Origin: DASSTJ01 sp035707965
GTDB taxonomy: Bacteria; Actinomycetota; Actinomycetes; Actinomycetales; Angustibacteraceae
Reading direction: 5' to 3'
NCBI GenBank assembly: GCA_035707965.1
Contig: DASSTJ010000202.1
Coordinates: 1-64,000 of the forward strand
DNA: 64,000 nucleotides
Within the stretch, counting starts at the first letter, position 1. Every line of letters begins with the position of its first letter. The notes under the pieces are model-generated. The model was not told where the DNA came from and made no database searches. It saw only the letters and a program-made list of their open reading frames with translations. Position numbers and translations under genes: made by a program. This document shows, in pieces, positions 40,565 through 49,572 of this stretch.

Positions 40565-42634
40565 TCAGCCGTCGACCGGCACGGGCGCGCTGAACTGGGC
40601 GTCGTAGAGCCGGAAGTAGGCGCCACGCGACTCCAGCAGCTGCTCGTGCGTGCCCTGCTCCACGATCCGGCCGTCCTCCATCACGAGGATCAGGTCGGCG
40701 TCCCGGATCGTCGACAGCCGGTGCGCGATCACGAAGCTGGTGCGGTCGCGCCGCAGGGACGCCATCGCGTGCTGGACCAGCACCTCGGTGCGCGTGTCGA
40801 CCGAGCTCGTCGCCTCGTCGAGGATCAAGAGCAAGGGGTCGGACAAGAACGCTCGGGCGATCGTGATCAGCTGCTTCTCCCCTGCGCTGACGTTTGACCC
40901 CTCCTCGTCGATGACGGTGCCGTAGCCGTCGGGCAGCGTGTGGACGAAGCGATCCACGTAGGCGGCAGACGCGGCGGCGTCGATCTCCTCCTCGGTCGCG
41001 CCTGGCCTCCCGTAGGCGATGTTGTCGCGGATCGTGCCGTTGAACAGCCACGTGTCCTGCAGCACCATGCCGATCCGCGATCGCAGGGCCTGGCGCGACA
41101 TGCTGGCCGTGTCGACGCCGTCAAGGCTGATGCGGCCGTCATCGATCTCGTAGAAGCGCATGACGAGGTTGACGAGCGTCGTCTTCCCAGCACCCGTCGG
41201 GCCCACGATGGCCACGGTCTGGCCGGGCTCGGCGGCCAGTGAGAGGTCCTGGATCAGGGGCTGGTCCGGCACGTACCGGAAGGAGACGTGCGACAGCTCG
41301 ACACGGCCGCGGGTGGCCGGGCCAGCCGGTTCAGCGAGGGGTTCGGCGCTCTCCTCCGGCTCGTCGAGGAGCTCGAACACCCGTTCGGCGGACGCCACGC
41401 CGGACTGCAGCAGGTTCGCCATCGAGGCGACCTGCGTCAGCGGCTGCGTGAACTGCCGGGAGTACTGGATGAAGGCCTGGACGTCGCCGAGCGTGATCGC
41501 ACCGGACGTGATGCGCAGCCCGCCCACGACCGCGACGGCGACGTAGCTGAGGTTTCCCAGGAACATCATCATCGGCATGATCAGCCCGCTGACGAACTGC
41601 GCGCCGAACCCCGCGCGGTAGAGCTCGTCGTTCTTGGCTCCGAAGGAGGCCTCGACCTCCGGTTGGCGGCCGAAGACCTTGACCAGCGCGTGCCCGGTGA
41701 AGGCTTCTTCGATCTGGCCGTTGAGCTCGCCGGTGTACCGCCACTGTGCGACGAACCGTGGTTGCGACTTCGATGCGATCAGTCGCGTCACGAACACCGA
41801 CACGGGGATCGAGACCAGCGCGATCACCGCCAGCAGCGGCGAGATGACGAACATCATCGTCAGCACACCGACGACGGTGAGCAGGGACGTGAGCAGCTGG
41901 CTCAGGGTCTGGCTGAGCGTCTGCGAGATGTTGTCGATGTCGTTCGTGACCCGGCTCAGTACCTCGCCGCGCGGTTGCCGGTCGAAGTACCGCAACGGCA
42001 GACGATGCAGCTTGTGCTCGACGTCGGCTCGCAGCTGCAGGATCGTGCGCTGCACCACGCCGGCCAGCACGTAGCCCTGCAGCCAGCCCAGCACGGACGC
42101 ACCGATGTAGAGGCCCAGCACGGCGAGGAGCACGTTGCGCAGCGCTGTGAAGTCGATGCCCTGTCCCGGCACCAGGTTCATCCGCTCGATCATGTCGGCG
42201 ATCGACCCGTTGCCCTTGGCCCGTTCGGCGGCAGCGACCTGGGCGGCCGTCACGCCCTCCGGGAGACGACGCCCGATGACACCGGAGAAGATGATGTCCG
42301 TCGCGTGGCCGAGGACCTTTGGCCCGATGACGTTCAGCGCGACCGACGCCATGGCCAGCAGCACGACCACGCCGGTCAGGGCGCGCTCGGGCCTCAGCCG
42401 GCGCAGCAGCCGAGCGGCCGACGGCCCGAACTGCAGGGACTTCTCGGCTGGCAGGCCCATGCCGAAGATCCCACCGTGGCCCGGGCCTCCGCGGCCTACC
42501 GGGCGCCCGGGCAGGGTGCCCTGTGTCGGTCCATTCGTCGACGGACTGCCCGCGGTGGCAGGCGTTGCGGGCGCAGTGCCAGGTGCCTGGGGAGGAGCGG
42601 AGGCGCGCTGAGCCTCGACGGGACGGTCGCTCAT
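40565..42634 (-). CDS. ABC exporter, permease-ATPase half (subunit 2 of heterodimer)
   Basis: 689 aa from ATG 42634, overlapping the partner stop (ATGA). A proline/alanine-rich cytoplasmic lead (about 75 residues) precedes six transmembrane helices and an ATPase domain with Walker A GPTGAGKT, signature VSAGEKQ and Walker B-catalytic Glu in LLILDEATSSVD. The catalytic site is complete but the signature is non-canonical, while the partner has the reverse pattern, as expected for an asymmetric heterodimer. Multidrug- or lipid-exporter-like; substrate unknown. Confidence 0.92.
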   Translation of the reverse strand: MSDRPVEAQRASAPPQAPGTAPATPATAGSPSTNGPTQGTLPGRPVGRGGPGHGGIFGMGLPAEKSLQFGPSAARLLRRLRPERALTGVVVLLAMASVALNVIGPKVLGHATDIIFSGVIGRRLPEGVTAAQVAAAERAKGNGSIADMIERMNLVPGQGIDFTALRNVLLAVLGLYIGASVLGWLQGYVLAGVVQRTILQLRADVEHKLHRLPLRYFDRQPRGEVLSRVTNDIDNISQTLSQTLSQLLTSLLTVVGVLTMMFVISPLLAVIALVSIPVSVFVTRLIASKSQPRFVAQWRYTGELNGQIEEAFTGHALVKVFGRQPEVEASFGAKNDELYRAGFGAQFVSGLIMPMMMFLGNLSYVAVAVVGGLRITSGAITLGDVQAFIQYSRQFTQPLTQVASMANLLQSGVASAERVFELLDEPEESAEPLAEPAGPATRGRVELSHVSFRYVPDQPLIQDLSLAAEPGQTVAIVGPTGAGKTTLVNLVMRFYEIDDGRISLDGVDTASMSRQALRSRIGMVLQDTWLFNGTIRDNIAYGRPGATEEEIDAAASAAYVDRFVHTLPDGYGTVIDEEGSNVSAGEKQLITIARAFLSDPLLLILDEATSSVDTRTEVLVQHAMASLRRDRTSFVIAHRLSTIRDADLILVMEDGRIVEQGTHEQLLESRGAYFRLYDAQFSAPVPVDG

Positions 42635-44364
42635 GCCGCCTCCTGCGCCGAGAGCTGGGACTCGACGATCTCGCGATAGGTCTCGCAGCTCTCGAGCAGC
42701 TCGTCATGGGTGCCGGCACCGACCACCCGGCCGTCGTCCAGCACCACGATCTGGTCGGCGTCCACGATCGTGGAGACGCGCTGCGCGACGACGACGACCA
42801 CGGCGTCGCGGGTGTGAGGGCGTAAGGCAGCCCGCAACCGCGCGTCCGTGCCGAGGTCGAGGGCGGAGAAGGAGTCGTCGAACAGGTAGATCGCCGGACG
42901 ACGGACCAGAGCCCGGGCGATCGCGAGGCGTTGCCGCTGGCCGCCGGACACGTTCGTGCCCCCCTGCGCGATCGGTGCATCGAGGCCGCCCGGCATGGCC
43001 TCGACGAAGTCCCGGGCTTGGGCGACCTCGAGCGATTCCCACAGCTCGTCGTCCGTCGCGGCCGGGTTGCCGTAGCGCAGGTTGCTGGCGACGGTGCCGC
43101 TGAACAGGTACGGGGTCTGCGGCACCAGGCCGATGTGGCCCCACAGTGCCGTGGGGTCGAGCTCTCGGACGTCGACGCCGCCGACCCGGACCGAGCCCGA
43201 CGTGGCGTCGACGAGCCGAGGCAGCAGCGTGAGCAGGGTCGTCTTGCCGGAGCCCGTGCTGCCGATGATGGCCGTGGTGTGGCCACGCAGCGCTCGAACC
43301 GTCACCCCGGACAGCACCGGTTCGCTCGCTCCGGGATACGTGAACTCGACGTCGTCGAGCTCGATGCCGACCGCCGGGTCGAGGTCGGTGCGTCCCTGCT
43401 CCGGAAGGACGACCGACGACTCCGTGTGCAGGACCTCGGCGATGCGGTCGGCGCAGACGGATGCCCGCGGCACCATCACGAGCACGAACGTGCCCATCAT
43501 CACCGACATGAGGATCTGCATCAGGTAGGAGAGGAACGCCGTCAGGGCGCCGATCTGCATGTGTCCCGAGTCGATGCGGCCGGCGCCGAACCACAGCACG
43601 GCGACGCTGGACAGGTTCAGCACCACCATGACGATGGGGAACATCAGCGCCATGAGGCGACCGACGTTCAGCGCCGTCTGCGTGAGGTCCTCGTTGGCCC
43701 GCGCGAACCTCGCGGTCTCATGGCGCTCCCGGACGAACGCCCGCACCACCCGGATGCCGGTGATCTGCTCGCGCAGCACCCGGTTCACCACGTCGATGCG
43801 CTTCTGCATGGCGCGGAACTGCGGGACCATCCGGGAGACGACCCCGCCGATAGACAGCGCGAGCACCGGGACGCTGACCCCCATCAGCCACGACAGGCCC
43901 ACGTCCTCGCGCAGCGCCATGATCACGCCACCGACCATCATGATCGGCGCGGCCACCAGCAGGGTGCAGCTCATCTGCACGAGCATCTGCACCTGCTGCA
44001 CGTCGTTCGTCGTCCGAGTGATGAGCGACGGTGCCCCGAAGTGGTTCACCTCCCGCGCGGAGAACGTGCCCACGTGGTGGAAGACAGCAGCGCGCACGTC
44101 GCGTCCGAAGCCCATGGCGGTGCCGGCTGCGAAGTAGACCGCCGCCGAGGAGCAACCGATCTGCGCCAGAGTGACCAGGAGCATCCAGGCGCCGGTGCGG
44201 GTGATGAAGCCGGTGTCACCGACCGCGACGCCGGAGTCGATGATGTCGGCGTTCAGGCTCGGCAGGTAGAGCGCCGCCAAGGTGCTGCCGAGCTGCAGCA
44301 GCACGATGAGAAGCAGGGGACGGGTAAAAGGACGCAGGAACCTGCGTAGCACGTGGATCAGCAA
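42631..44364 (-). CDS. ABC exporter, permease-ATPase half (subunit 1 of heterodimer)
   Basis: 577 aa from a TTG at 44364; GTG 44352 is the alternative. Six transmembrane helices, then ATPase with Walker A GSTGSGKT and canonical signature VSGGQRQ. The Walker B region reads YLFDDSFSALD, so the usual catalytic Glu is Asp: this is the degenerate site of a heterodimeric exporter. A GGAG sequence before the TTG partly lies in the stem of the hairpin at 44372-44410. Sits between arc and dop, on the same strand as both. Confidence 0.9.
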   Translation of the reverse strand: MLIHVLRRFLRPFTRPLLLIVLLQLGSTLAALYLPSLNADIIDSGVAVGDTGFITRTGAWMLLVTLAQIGCSSAAVYFAAGTAMGFGRDVRAAVFHHVGTFSAREVNHFGAPSLITRTTNDVQQVQMLVQMSCTLLVAAPIMMVGGVIMALREDVGLSWLMGVSVPVLALSIGGVVSRMVPQFRAMQKRIDVVNRVLREQITGIRVVRAFVRERHETARFARANEDLTQTALNVGRLMALMFPIVMVVLNLSSVAVLWFGAGRIDSGHMQIGALTAFLSYLMQILMSVMMGTFVLVMVPRASVCADRIAEVLHTESSVVLPEQGRTDLDPAVGIELDDVEFTYPGASEPVLSGVTVRALRGHTTAIIGSTGSGKTTLLTLLPRLVDATSGSVRVGGVDVRELDPTALWGHIGLVPQTPYLFSGTVASNLRYGNPAATDDELWESLEVAQARDFVEAMPGGLDAPIAQGGTNVSGGQRQRLAIARALVRRPAIYLFDDSFSALDLGTDARLRAALRPHTRDAVVVVVAQRVSTIVDADQIVVLDDGRVVGAGTHDELLESCETYREIVESQLSAQEAA

Positions 44365-44371
44365 GGGCGCT

Positions 44372-44410
44372 CCGGGGTGCAGAAGGGACGCCGTCCATCC
44401 TGCACCCCGG
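44372..44410 (-). terminator. Hairpin between arc and the ABC exporter genes
   Basis: Perfect 11-bp inverted repeat (CCGGGGTGCAG at 44372-44382, CTGCACCCCGG at 44400-44410) with an inner GGAC-GCC-GTCC stem. It follows the arc stop (44449) and ends 7 nt before the ABC start, so the final bases of its stem overlap the GGAG ribosome site. It may terminate arc and also limit ABC translation. Confidence 0.6.
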
Positions 44411-44448
44411 CGCGGACGACGCCGAGCGGTTTCCTGGCGAGAACCTCG

Positions 44449-46206
44449 CTACAGGTACTGCCCGGTGTTGGCCACGGTGTCGATGGATCGACCCGGCTCG
44501 GTGCCCTTCTTGCCCTGGATGAGCGTGCGCACGTAGACGATGCGCTCGCCCTTCTTGCCGGAGATGCGCGCCCAGTCGTCGGGGTTCGTGGTGTTCGGCA
44601 GGTCCTCGTTCTCCTTGAACTCGTTGACGCAGGCGTCCAGCAGGTGGTCGATCCGGATGCCGCGCTGACCCGTGGTGAGGAAGTCCTTGATGGCCGACTT
44701 CTTGGCACGGTCGACGATGTTCTGCACCATCGCCCCCGAGTTGAAGTCCTTGAAGTACAGGACCTCCTTGTCGCCGCCCGCGTACGTCACCTCGAGAAAG
44801 CGGTTGTCGTCGATCTCGGAGTACATGCGCTCGACGGTCGCCTGGATCATGGCGTCGACCGTCGCCTGCGGCGAGCCACCGTTCTCGGCCAGGTCGCCGG
44901 CGTGGAGCGGCAGGTCAGCGGTGAGGTACTTCGTGAAGATGTCGCGGGCGGCCTCCGCGTCGGGCCGCTCGATCTTGATCTTCACGTCGAGGCGTCCCGG
45001 ACGCAGGATGGCCGGGTCGATCATGTCCTCGCGGTTCGAGGCGCCGATCACGATGACGTTCTCCAGGCGCTCGACGCCGTCGATCTCGGAGAGCAGCTGG
45101 GGCACGATCGTCGTCTCGACGTCCGAGCTGACACCGGAGCCGCGGGTGCGGAACAACGAGTCCATCTCGTCGAAGAACACCACGACTGGCGTCCCGTCCG
45201 ACGCCTTCTCGCGGGCCCGCTGGAAGATCAGGCGGATGTGCCGTTCGGTCTCCCCCACGTACTTGTTGAGCAGCTCCGGGCCCTTGATGTTGAGGAAGTA
45301 GGACTTGCCCTGCGGCTGCCCGGTCAGCTCGGCGATCTTGCGCGCGAGCGACGCGGCGACCGCCTTGGCGATGAGTGTCTTGCCGCACCCGGGCGGGCCG
45401 TAGAGCAGCACGCCTTTCGGCGGGCGCAGGCGGTGCTCGCGGAAGAGCTCGGGGTGCAGGTACGGCAGCTCGACGGCGTCCCTGATCTGGTCGATCTGCG
45501 AACCGAGGCCGCCGATGTCCTCGTAGGCGATGTCCGGGACCTCCTCGAGCACCAGCTCCTCGACCTCGGCCTTGGGGATGCGCTCGTACACGAAGCCGGC
45601 CCGCGGGTCCATGAGCAGCCCGTCGCCGATGCGCACCCGCTCCGCCTGCAGCGGCCCGGCGACCCGCGCCACCCGCTCCTCGTCGGTGTGGCCGACCACG
45701 AGCATGCGGTCCTCGCCGAGCAGCTCCTTGAGGACGACGACCTCACCCGTGCGCTCGAACTCGCGGGCCTCCACGACGTTGAGCGCCTCGTTGAGCAGCA
45801 CCTCGCGACCGGGCACGAGGTCGGCGTCGTCGACACTGGGGCTCACCGCGACGCGCATCTTGCGGCCGCCCGTGAGGACGTCGACCGTACCCTCGGCGAC
45901 GACCTCCACCACGGTGCCGAAGCCGGACGGCGGCTGCGCCAGCCGGTCCACCTCGGACTTGAGCGTGACGATCTGGTCTCGTGCCTCGCGCAGGGTGCGG
46001 GCGAGCCGCTCGTTCTGGGTGACGGTCGCGTCCAGGCTCGCCTGCAGCTGGGTGACTCGTGCCTCGAGCGCGCTGCTGCGTGTCGGCGAGTCCGCCAGGC
46101 GACGCTGGAGCGCGGAGAGCTCCTCCTCGGTATGACGGAGACGACGCCGGAGGTCGGCTGTCTCCTGCGCAGCGGGCTCGTCGCCGTACCTGTCCTGCTC
46201 CGTCAT
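44449..46206 (-). CDS. arc: Proteasome-associated AAA+ ATPase (ARC/Mpa)
   Basis: 585 aa from ATG 46206 with GGGAGGGAGCC upstream. N-terminal coiled coil that captures Pup (about residues 10-85), tandem OB domains (about 90-235), and an AAA+ module with Walker A GPPGCGKT, Walker B VFFDEMDSLF and arginine-finger region. The C-terminus GQYL is the penultimate-tyrosine motif that docks onto PrcA. Unfolds pupylated proteins for degradation. It is 114 bp after trmI. Confidence 0.97.
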   Translation of the reverse strand: MTEQDRYGDEPAAQETADLRRRLRHTEEELSALQRRLADSPTRSSALEARVTQLQASLDATVTQNERLARTLREARDQIVTLKSEVDRLAQPPSGFGTVVEVVAEGTVDVLTGGRKMRVAVSPSVDDADLVPGREVLLNEALNVVEAREFERTGEVVVLKELLGEDRMLVVGHTDEERVARVAGPLQAERVRIGDGLLMDPRAGFVYERIPKAEVEELVLEEVPDIAYEDIGGLGSQIDQIRDAVELPYLHPELFREHRLRPPKGVLLYGPPGCGKTLIAKAVAASLARKIAELTGQPQGKSYFLNIKGPELLNKYVGETERHIRLIFQRAREKASDGTPVVVFFDEMDSLFRTRGSGVSSDVETTIVPQLLSEIDGVERLENVIVIGASNREDMIDPAILRPGRLDVKIKIERPDAEAARDIFTKYLTADLPLHAGDLAENGGSPQATVDAMIQATVERMYSEIDDNRFLEVTYAGGDKEVLYFKDFNSGAMVQNIVDRAKKSAIKDFLTTGQRGIRIDHLLDACVNEFKENEDLPNTTNPDDWARISGKKGERIVYVRTLIQGKKGTEPGRSIDTVANTGQYL

Positions 46207-46285
46207 GACCGGCTCCCTCCCGGGCCCACCCGAGCGCCCAGAACACGACCCTAACCTCACGGGCCCGTGCTCGCGGTACGAGAAA

Positions 46286-46319
46286 CGCCGCGACGCGCCG
46301 ACGTAGCGCTGTCGCGGCG
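46286..46319 (-). terminator. Hairpin terminator after trmI
   Basis: 9-bp inverted repeat (CGCCGCGAC / GTCGCGGCG, arms 46286-46294 and 46311-46319), immediately after the trmI stop. On the minus strand it is followed by TTTCT, resembling an intrinsic terminator. Confidence 0.6.
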
Positions 46320-46320
46320 C

Positions 46321-47370
46321 TCAGGTCGGGCCGGCATCGTCGTCCGGTCGTACCGCGCCGACCTGGTCACCGGCCTCAGCTCGGAGCGCGGTCTCCATGC
46401 CGATCTCGCGACGCACCTTGCGCACCTTCTTCTCGGACACCGGGCGCTCACCCAGGTCCTCCGGCGTCCACTGCTCCTCGGTGGTCATGCCCTTGCTGGG
46501 ACGTCGGCGGCGTTCCGGCGGTGTCACGCCGGGCGCCAGGCGCCGTGTCGTCATGAGGAAGCCCGTGTGCCCGACCATCCGGTGCTCCGGCCGGACCGCG
46601 AGCCCCTCGAGGTGCCAGCCGCGGACCAGGGACTCCCAGGCCTGCGGCTCGGTGAACCCGCCGTGCGCTCGGGCGGTCTCCGCGACCCGGGACAGCTGGG
46701 TGGTCGTGGCCACGTAGCAGATGAGCACGCCACCCGGCGCGAGCGCCTGCGCGACGACGTCAAGGCACTCCCAGGGTGCGAGCATGTCGAGCACCACGCG
46801 ATCCACCGTGGCCGGGGCGGTCACCTCGGGCAGGACGTCGACCAGGTCGCCGACGCTCAGCTGCCAGGCGGGGTGGGGACCGCCGAAGAACTCTTCGACG
46901 TTGCCGCGGGCGATGGAGGCGAAGTCCTCGCGGCGTTCCACGCTGAGGAGGTGGCCGCCGTCGCCGACGGCCCGGAGCAGCGACATGCTGAGGGCGCCGG
47001 ACCCCACACCGGCCTCCACGACGCGCGCCCCCGGGTAGATGTCGGCCATCGCGACCACCTGGCCGGCGTCCTTGGGGTAGACCACGGCGGCGCCTCGCGG
47101 CATCGAGAGCACGTAGTCGGACAGCAGCGGACGGAGCGCCAGGTACTCCACGCCGCCCGTGTTGGTGACCACGGTTCCCTCCGGCTGCCCGATGAGGGCG
47201 CTGTGGGCGAACCAGCCCGCGTGGGTGTGGAAGGAGCGCCCCGCCGTCAGCGTGATGGTGTGGAGCCGCCCCTTGGGGTCCGTGAGCTGCACCCGGTCGC
47301 CCTCGGCGAGCGGACCGCGGCGCCGCGACACGCCGGTCGGCTCAGCGGTGGCTCCGGCGGACGACGTCAT
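46321..47370 (-). CDS. trmI: tRNA (adenine-58-N1)-methyltransferase TrmI
   Basis: 349 aa from ATG 47370. Rossmann methyltransferase of the TrmI family: VVEAGVGSGALSMSLLRAVG (SAM motif I), LSVERREDFASIA and VVLDMLAPWE, with the N-terminal beta domain. It makes m1A58 in tRNA and acts as a tetramer. The roughly 70-residue C-terminal tail (RRRPSKGMTTEEQWTPEDL) extends beyond the domain and is charged. A TAGACT -10 lies 8 nt upstream. Next to arc, the conserved actinobacterial arrangement. Confidence 0.95.
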   Translation of the reverse strand: MTSSAGATAEPTGVSRRRGPLAEGDRVQLTDPKGRLHTITLTAGRSFHTHAGWFAHSALIGQPEGTVVTNTGGVEYLALRPLLSDYVLSMPRGAAVVYPKDAGQVVAMADIYPGARVVEAGVGSGALSMSLLRAVGDGGHLLSVERREDFASIARGNVEEFFGGPHPAWQLSVGDLVDVLPEVTAPATVDRVVLDMLAPWECLDVVAQALAPGGVLICYVATTTQLSRVAETARAHGGFTEPQAWESLVRGWHLEGLAVRPEHRMVGHTGFLMTTRRLAPGVTPPERRRRPSKGMTTEEQWTPEDLGERPVSEKKVRKVRREIGMETALRAEAGDQVGAVRPDDDAGPT

Positions 47371-47403
47371 GGTGCGCGAGTCTAGGTGGTGGAGTTCGGC
47401 GTG

Positions 47404-48513
47404 CTACGCGGTGCGGGTCAACGCGGCCGCGAGCTCCTCTCCCTCCACGAGGCCGACCAGCTGGCCGCCCGCGTCCAGCACCAGGTAGTACCGGGCCGGT
47501 CGCGTGGCGACGACGCTCAGCAGCTCACCACCGGTTGCTCCGGACGACACGGTGCCCACCGGACCGAGCACCGTCACCACGGCGCTGAGCGGGGTGCCGG
47601 GTGGCGGCCCGCCCTGTGCTCGTAGCTCTCGGCGCGCCTGCGGGGTGAGCAGGCCGGCAGGTCGGCCCTGCGTGTCCACGGCCAGCAGGGTGCGGTGGTC
47701 GTCGGCCGGCAGCTGCTCCCAGCCGGTGGCCGTCGGCGGCAGGGCGAGAGCCGGCTGCACCAGCGCGGCGAGCTGCACCTTCTCGGCACTGCGACGGAGC
47801 CGAGCCACGCCGATCGCGGCGGTCGCCCCCTGCCACAGGAGCGCGGCGATCATGACGGTCCAGACGAGGTTCGTCAGCTGCGGCTGCTCTCCGCGGACCA
47901 GCGGACGACCGATCATCCACAGCAGCAGCAGGACCGCGACGGCACGACCGCACCAGCCGGCCGCCGCGGTGCCGGTGGATCGGTCGGACGTCACCTTCCA
48001 CACGGCGGCCTCGAGCACCCGACCGCCGTCCAGCGGCAGTCCCGGGAGGAGGTTGAAGACGGCGACGAACCCGTTCGTCAGCACGAAGGCCACGAGCAGC
48101 ACCCGCACCACGCCGTCGTCCACCACAGCAAGCGCCATCCAGCCGGCCACCGCGAGCACACCGTTGGCGAGGGGTCCGGTCACGGCCACCAGGGCGGTGC
48201 TGCCCGGCGACGGCGACTCGTCGCTGAACTGCGTGTGACCGCCCCACAGGTTGGCGACGATCTCCGTGACCGGCAGGCCGAGCACCCGCGCCGTCGCGGC
48301 GTGGGCGACCTCGTGCACGAGGACGGACACCAGGAGCAGCACCGCGAAGAGGGCGGCGACGACCCACGTGGCTGGGGCGCGCAGGCCGGTCGAGCTCTCG
48401 ACGGACGGGGCGAAGACCGCCACGACGACGACGGCGATCACGAACCAGGACGGCGCGAGCCGCACGGGCACCCCGAGCACCCGGCCCAGGGAGATGCCGG
48501 ACCCAGGTGCCAT
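47404..48513 (-). CDS. Site-2 protease (M50) with CBS domains
   Basis: 369 aa from ATG 48513, 7 nt after TAGGAT (leaderless). A membrane metalloprotease: HEVAH zinc motif within VSVLVHEVAHAATARVLGLP, and the second site NLLPGLPLDGGRVLEAAVW, in a bundle of about six transmembrane segments. The C-terminal part carries a CBS pair (PADDHRTLLAVDTQGRPAGLL and PARYYLVLDAGGQLVGLVEG). Cleaves transmembrane substrates such as anti-sigma factors; target unknown. Divergent from the RecB-type gene and 33 bp ahead of trmI on the same strand. Confidence 0.92.
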   Translation of the reverse strand: MAPGSGISLGRVLGVPVRLAPSWFVIAVVVVAVFAPSVESSTGLRAPATWVVAALFAVLLLVSVLVHEVAHAATARVLGLPVTEIVANLWGGHTQFSDESPSPGSTALVAVTGPLANGVLAVAGWMALAVVDDGVVRVLLVAFVLTNGFVAVFNLLPGLPLDGGRVLEAAVWKVTSDRSTGTAAAGWCGRAVAVLLLLWMIGRPLVRGEQPQLTNLVWTVMIAALLWQGATAAIGVARLRRSAEKVQLAALVQPALALPPTATGWEQLPADDHRTLLAVDTQGRPAGLLTPQARRELRAQGGPPPGTPLSAVVTVLGPVGTVSSGATGGELLSVVATRPARYYLVLDAGGQLVGLVEGEELAAALTRTA

Positions 48514-48520
48514 GCGATCG

Positions 48521-48570
48521 ATCCTAGGTGAGCACGCCGCCGGCTCGTTGTCGCCGGCGACACCTACAGT
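48521..48570. promoter_or_regulatory. Divergent leaderless promoters of site-2 protease and RecB-type genes
   Basis: Minus-strand TAGGAT (48521-48526) is 7 nt from ATG 48513; plus-strand TACAGT (48565-48570) is 7 nt from ATG 48578. Between them is a hairpin CGCCGGC (48538-48544) / GCCGGCG (48553-48559), flanked by TAGGTG/CACCTA arms (48525-48530, 48561-48566). The symmetry suggests a shared regulator site. Confidence 0.5.
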
Positions 48571-48577
48571 GCTGGCC

Positions 48578-49465
48578 ATGACGGTGACCGGCCAGCACGC
48601 CCCCGCGCTCGCGGAGGTCCGGCGCGCGCTCTCCCCGAGCCGCGCAGGCGACTTCATGCAGTGTCCCCTGCTGTACCGGTTCCGTACGATCGACCGGCTG
48701 CCCGAGAGCCCGAGCACCGCGGCCGCGCGTGGCACTGTGGTGCACGCCGTGCTCGAACGGCTCTTCGACCTACCGGCGGCAGGTCGCACGATGGCGGCGG
48801 CCCGTTCGCTGCTGCGCCCGCAGTGGCAGCAGCTGCTGGAGCAGGAGCCAGGGCTCGCGGTGCTGTTCCCGGACGACGGCGGCACGGCGCTCTCCGCGTG
48901 GCTGGAGTCCGCCGAGCAGCTGCTCGACCGGTGGTTCACCCTGGAGGATCCGACCCGGCTCGAGCCCGCCGAGCGCGAGCTCTACGTCGAGACGACCTTG
49001 GACGACGGCCTGGTGCTGCGCGGGTACGTGGACCGGTTGGACGTGGCACCCACCGGTGAGCTGAGGGTCGTCGACTACAAGACCGGGCGGGCGCCACGCG
49101 AGTCGTTCGAGGCCAAGGCGCTGTTCCAGATGCGGTTCTACGCCCTCGTTCTCTGGCGCACGCGAGGCGTCGTCCCTCGCCTGCTGCAGCTCGTCTACCT
49201 CGGCGACGGTCAGGTCTTGCGACACTCCCCCGACGAGGCCGAGCTGCTGGCCACCGAGCGCAAGCTGCGTGCGCTGTGGCAGGCGATCGAGCGCGCCGCC
49301 ACGACCGGCGACTGGCGGCCGTCGCCGAGCCGACTGTGCGACTGGTGCGACCACAAGGCGCTCTGCCCGGCGTTCGGGGGCACTCCGCCCGAGCTGCCGC
49401 GGCGGGCACAGGCGCTCGCGCTCGACCCGCTGGTCTCGGCCTCGGAGTCGCCCGGCACCGACTAG
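48578..49465 (+). CDS. RecB-family PD-(D/E)XK nuclease
   Basis: 295 aa from ATG 48578. Core nuclease motifs: LSPSRAGDFMQCP with the first cysteine, RGTVVHAVLE, and the catalytic LRVVDYKTGRAP. The C-terminal CDWCDHKALCP supplies three more cysteines, so an iron-sulfur cluster of the AddB/Cas4 type is likely. A stand-alone relative of RecB/AddB nuclease domains; role in repair is inferred. No Cas genes are nearby. Probably leaderless. Confidence 0.9.
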   Translation: MTVTGQHAPALAEVRRALSPSRAGDFMQCPLLYRFRTIDRLPESPSTAAARGTVVHAVLERLFDLPAAGRTMAAARSLLRPQWQQLLEQEPGLAVLFPDDGGTALSAWLESAEQLLDRWFTLEDPTRLEPAERELYVETTLDDGLVLRGYVDRLDVAPTGELRVVDYKTGRAPRESFEAKALFQMRFYALVLWRTRGVVPRLLQLVYLGDGQVLRHSPDEAELLATERKLRALWQAIERAATTGDWRPSPSRLCDWCDHKALCPAFGGTPPELPRRAQALALDPLVSASESPGTD

Positions 49466-49572
49466 AGCCAGCAGCGACGAGACAGGTCCAGGGGCGGGAG
49501 CGGCCCCGACCCCTCGAGAGCGCCGGTCAGGTCGCGCGTGAGGTCTGACACAGGGCCGTTCGTGCTGAGCGC

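Noticed and set aside
48578..49465. Cas4-type nuclease and CRISPR locus
   Set aside because: No repeats or other cas genes in the window; fits a stand-alone RecB-family nuclease.
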